Assembly (NCBI GenBank): GCA_030637365.1
Contig: DAOWGR010000008.1
Span: forward strand, 1-5,707
Length of the DNA: 5,707 bases
Reading direction: 5' to 3'
DNA from: Elusimicrobiota bacterium
Lineage (GTDB): Bacteria > Elusimicrobiota > Elusimicrobia > Elusimicrobiales > UBA9959
The position numbers were made by a program, and so were the translations under genes. The notes beneath the pieces were generated by a model. It searched no databases and was not told the DNA's origin. It saw only the letters and a program-made list of their open reading frames with translations. This document shows positions 5,697 through 5,707 of the stretch, one piece after another (position 1 is the stretch's first letter; every line of letters begins with the position of its first letter).

Positions 5697-5707
5697 AAAG
5701 AAATTCC

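Overview
The window is AT-rich bacterial chromosome with four complete protein genes, no RNA genes and no recognisable phage or insertion-sequence genes. The organism cannot be named from this sequence alone. The AT- and lysine-rich coding, a short prepilin-like protein with a glycine-ending leader, and a signal-peptide-bearing zinc peptidase suggest an uncultured Gram-negative-type lineage. Elusimicrobiota or a relative is my best guess, held with low confidence and based only on the general look of the pilin N-terminus.

Layout: (1) Positions 1-384 hold no convincing gene. They are a patchwork of a degenerate AT-rich repeat (1-40 and 244-275, with an inverted relative at 346-371) around a GC-rich island (about 101-220; 69 of 120 bases are G or C by hand count, against 27 of the first 100). 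The island contains two hairpins. The stretch ends with a good ribosome binding site for uvrA. (2) uvrA (385-3246, +) is a full-length nucleotide excision repair ATPase with all key motifs. (3) Only 19 bases further on, and convergent with it, lies a gene for a secreted MA-like zinc peptidase (3266-4240, -). (4) A 124-base divergent intergenic region carries a well-formed promoter for the peptidase, placed so that its transcript should be nearly leaderless, and a perfect -10 box for the next gene. (5) A flippase-like, LPG-synthase-TM-family membrane protein (4365-5333, +). (6) A small class III prepilin-like protein (5403-5696, -), complete, whose upstream region runs off the window end.

Functionally, uvrA is a stand-alone housekeeping gene. 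The other three encode envelope or exported proteins: a periplasmic or secreted peptidase, an inner-membrane lipid-transport-like protein and a pilin-like protein. They are not one operon: the peptidase and flippase genes diverge, and the flippase and pilin genes converge. I see no defence system, CRISPR array or other clearly new system. The most unusual material is the repeat and hairpin patchwork before uvrA and the apparently leaderless or Shine-Dalgarno-free expression of the divergent pair.
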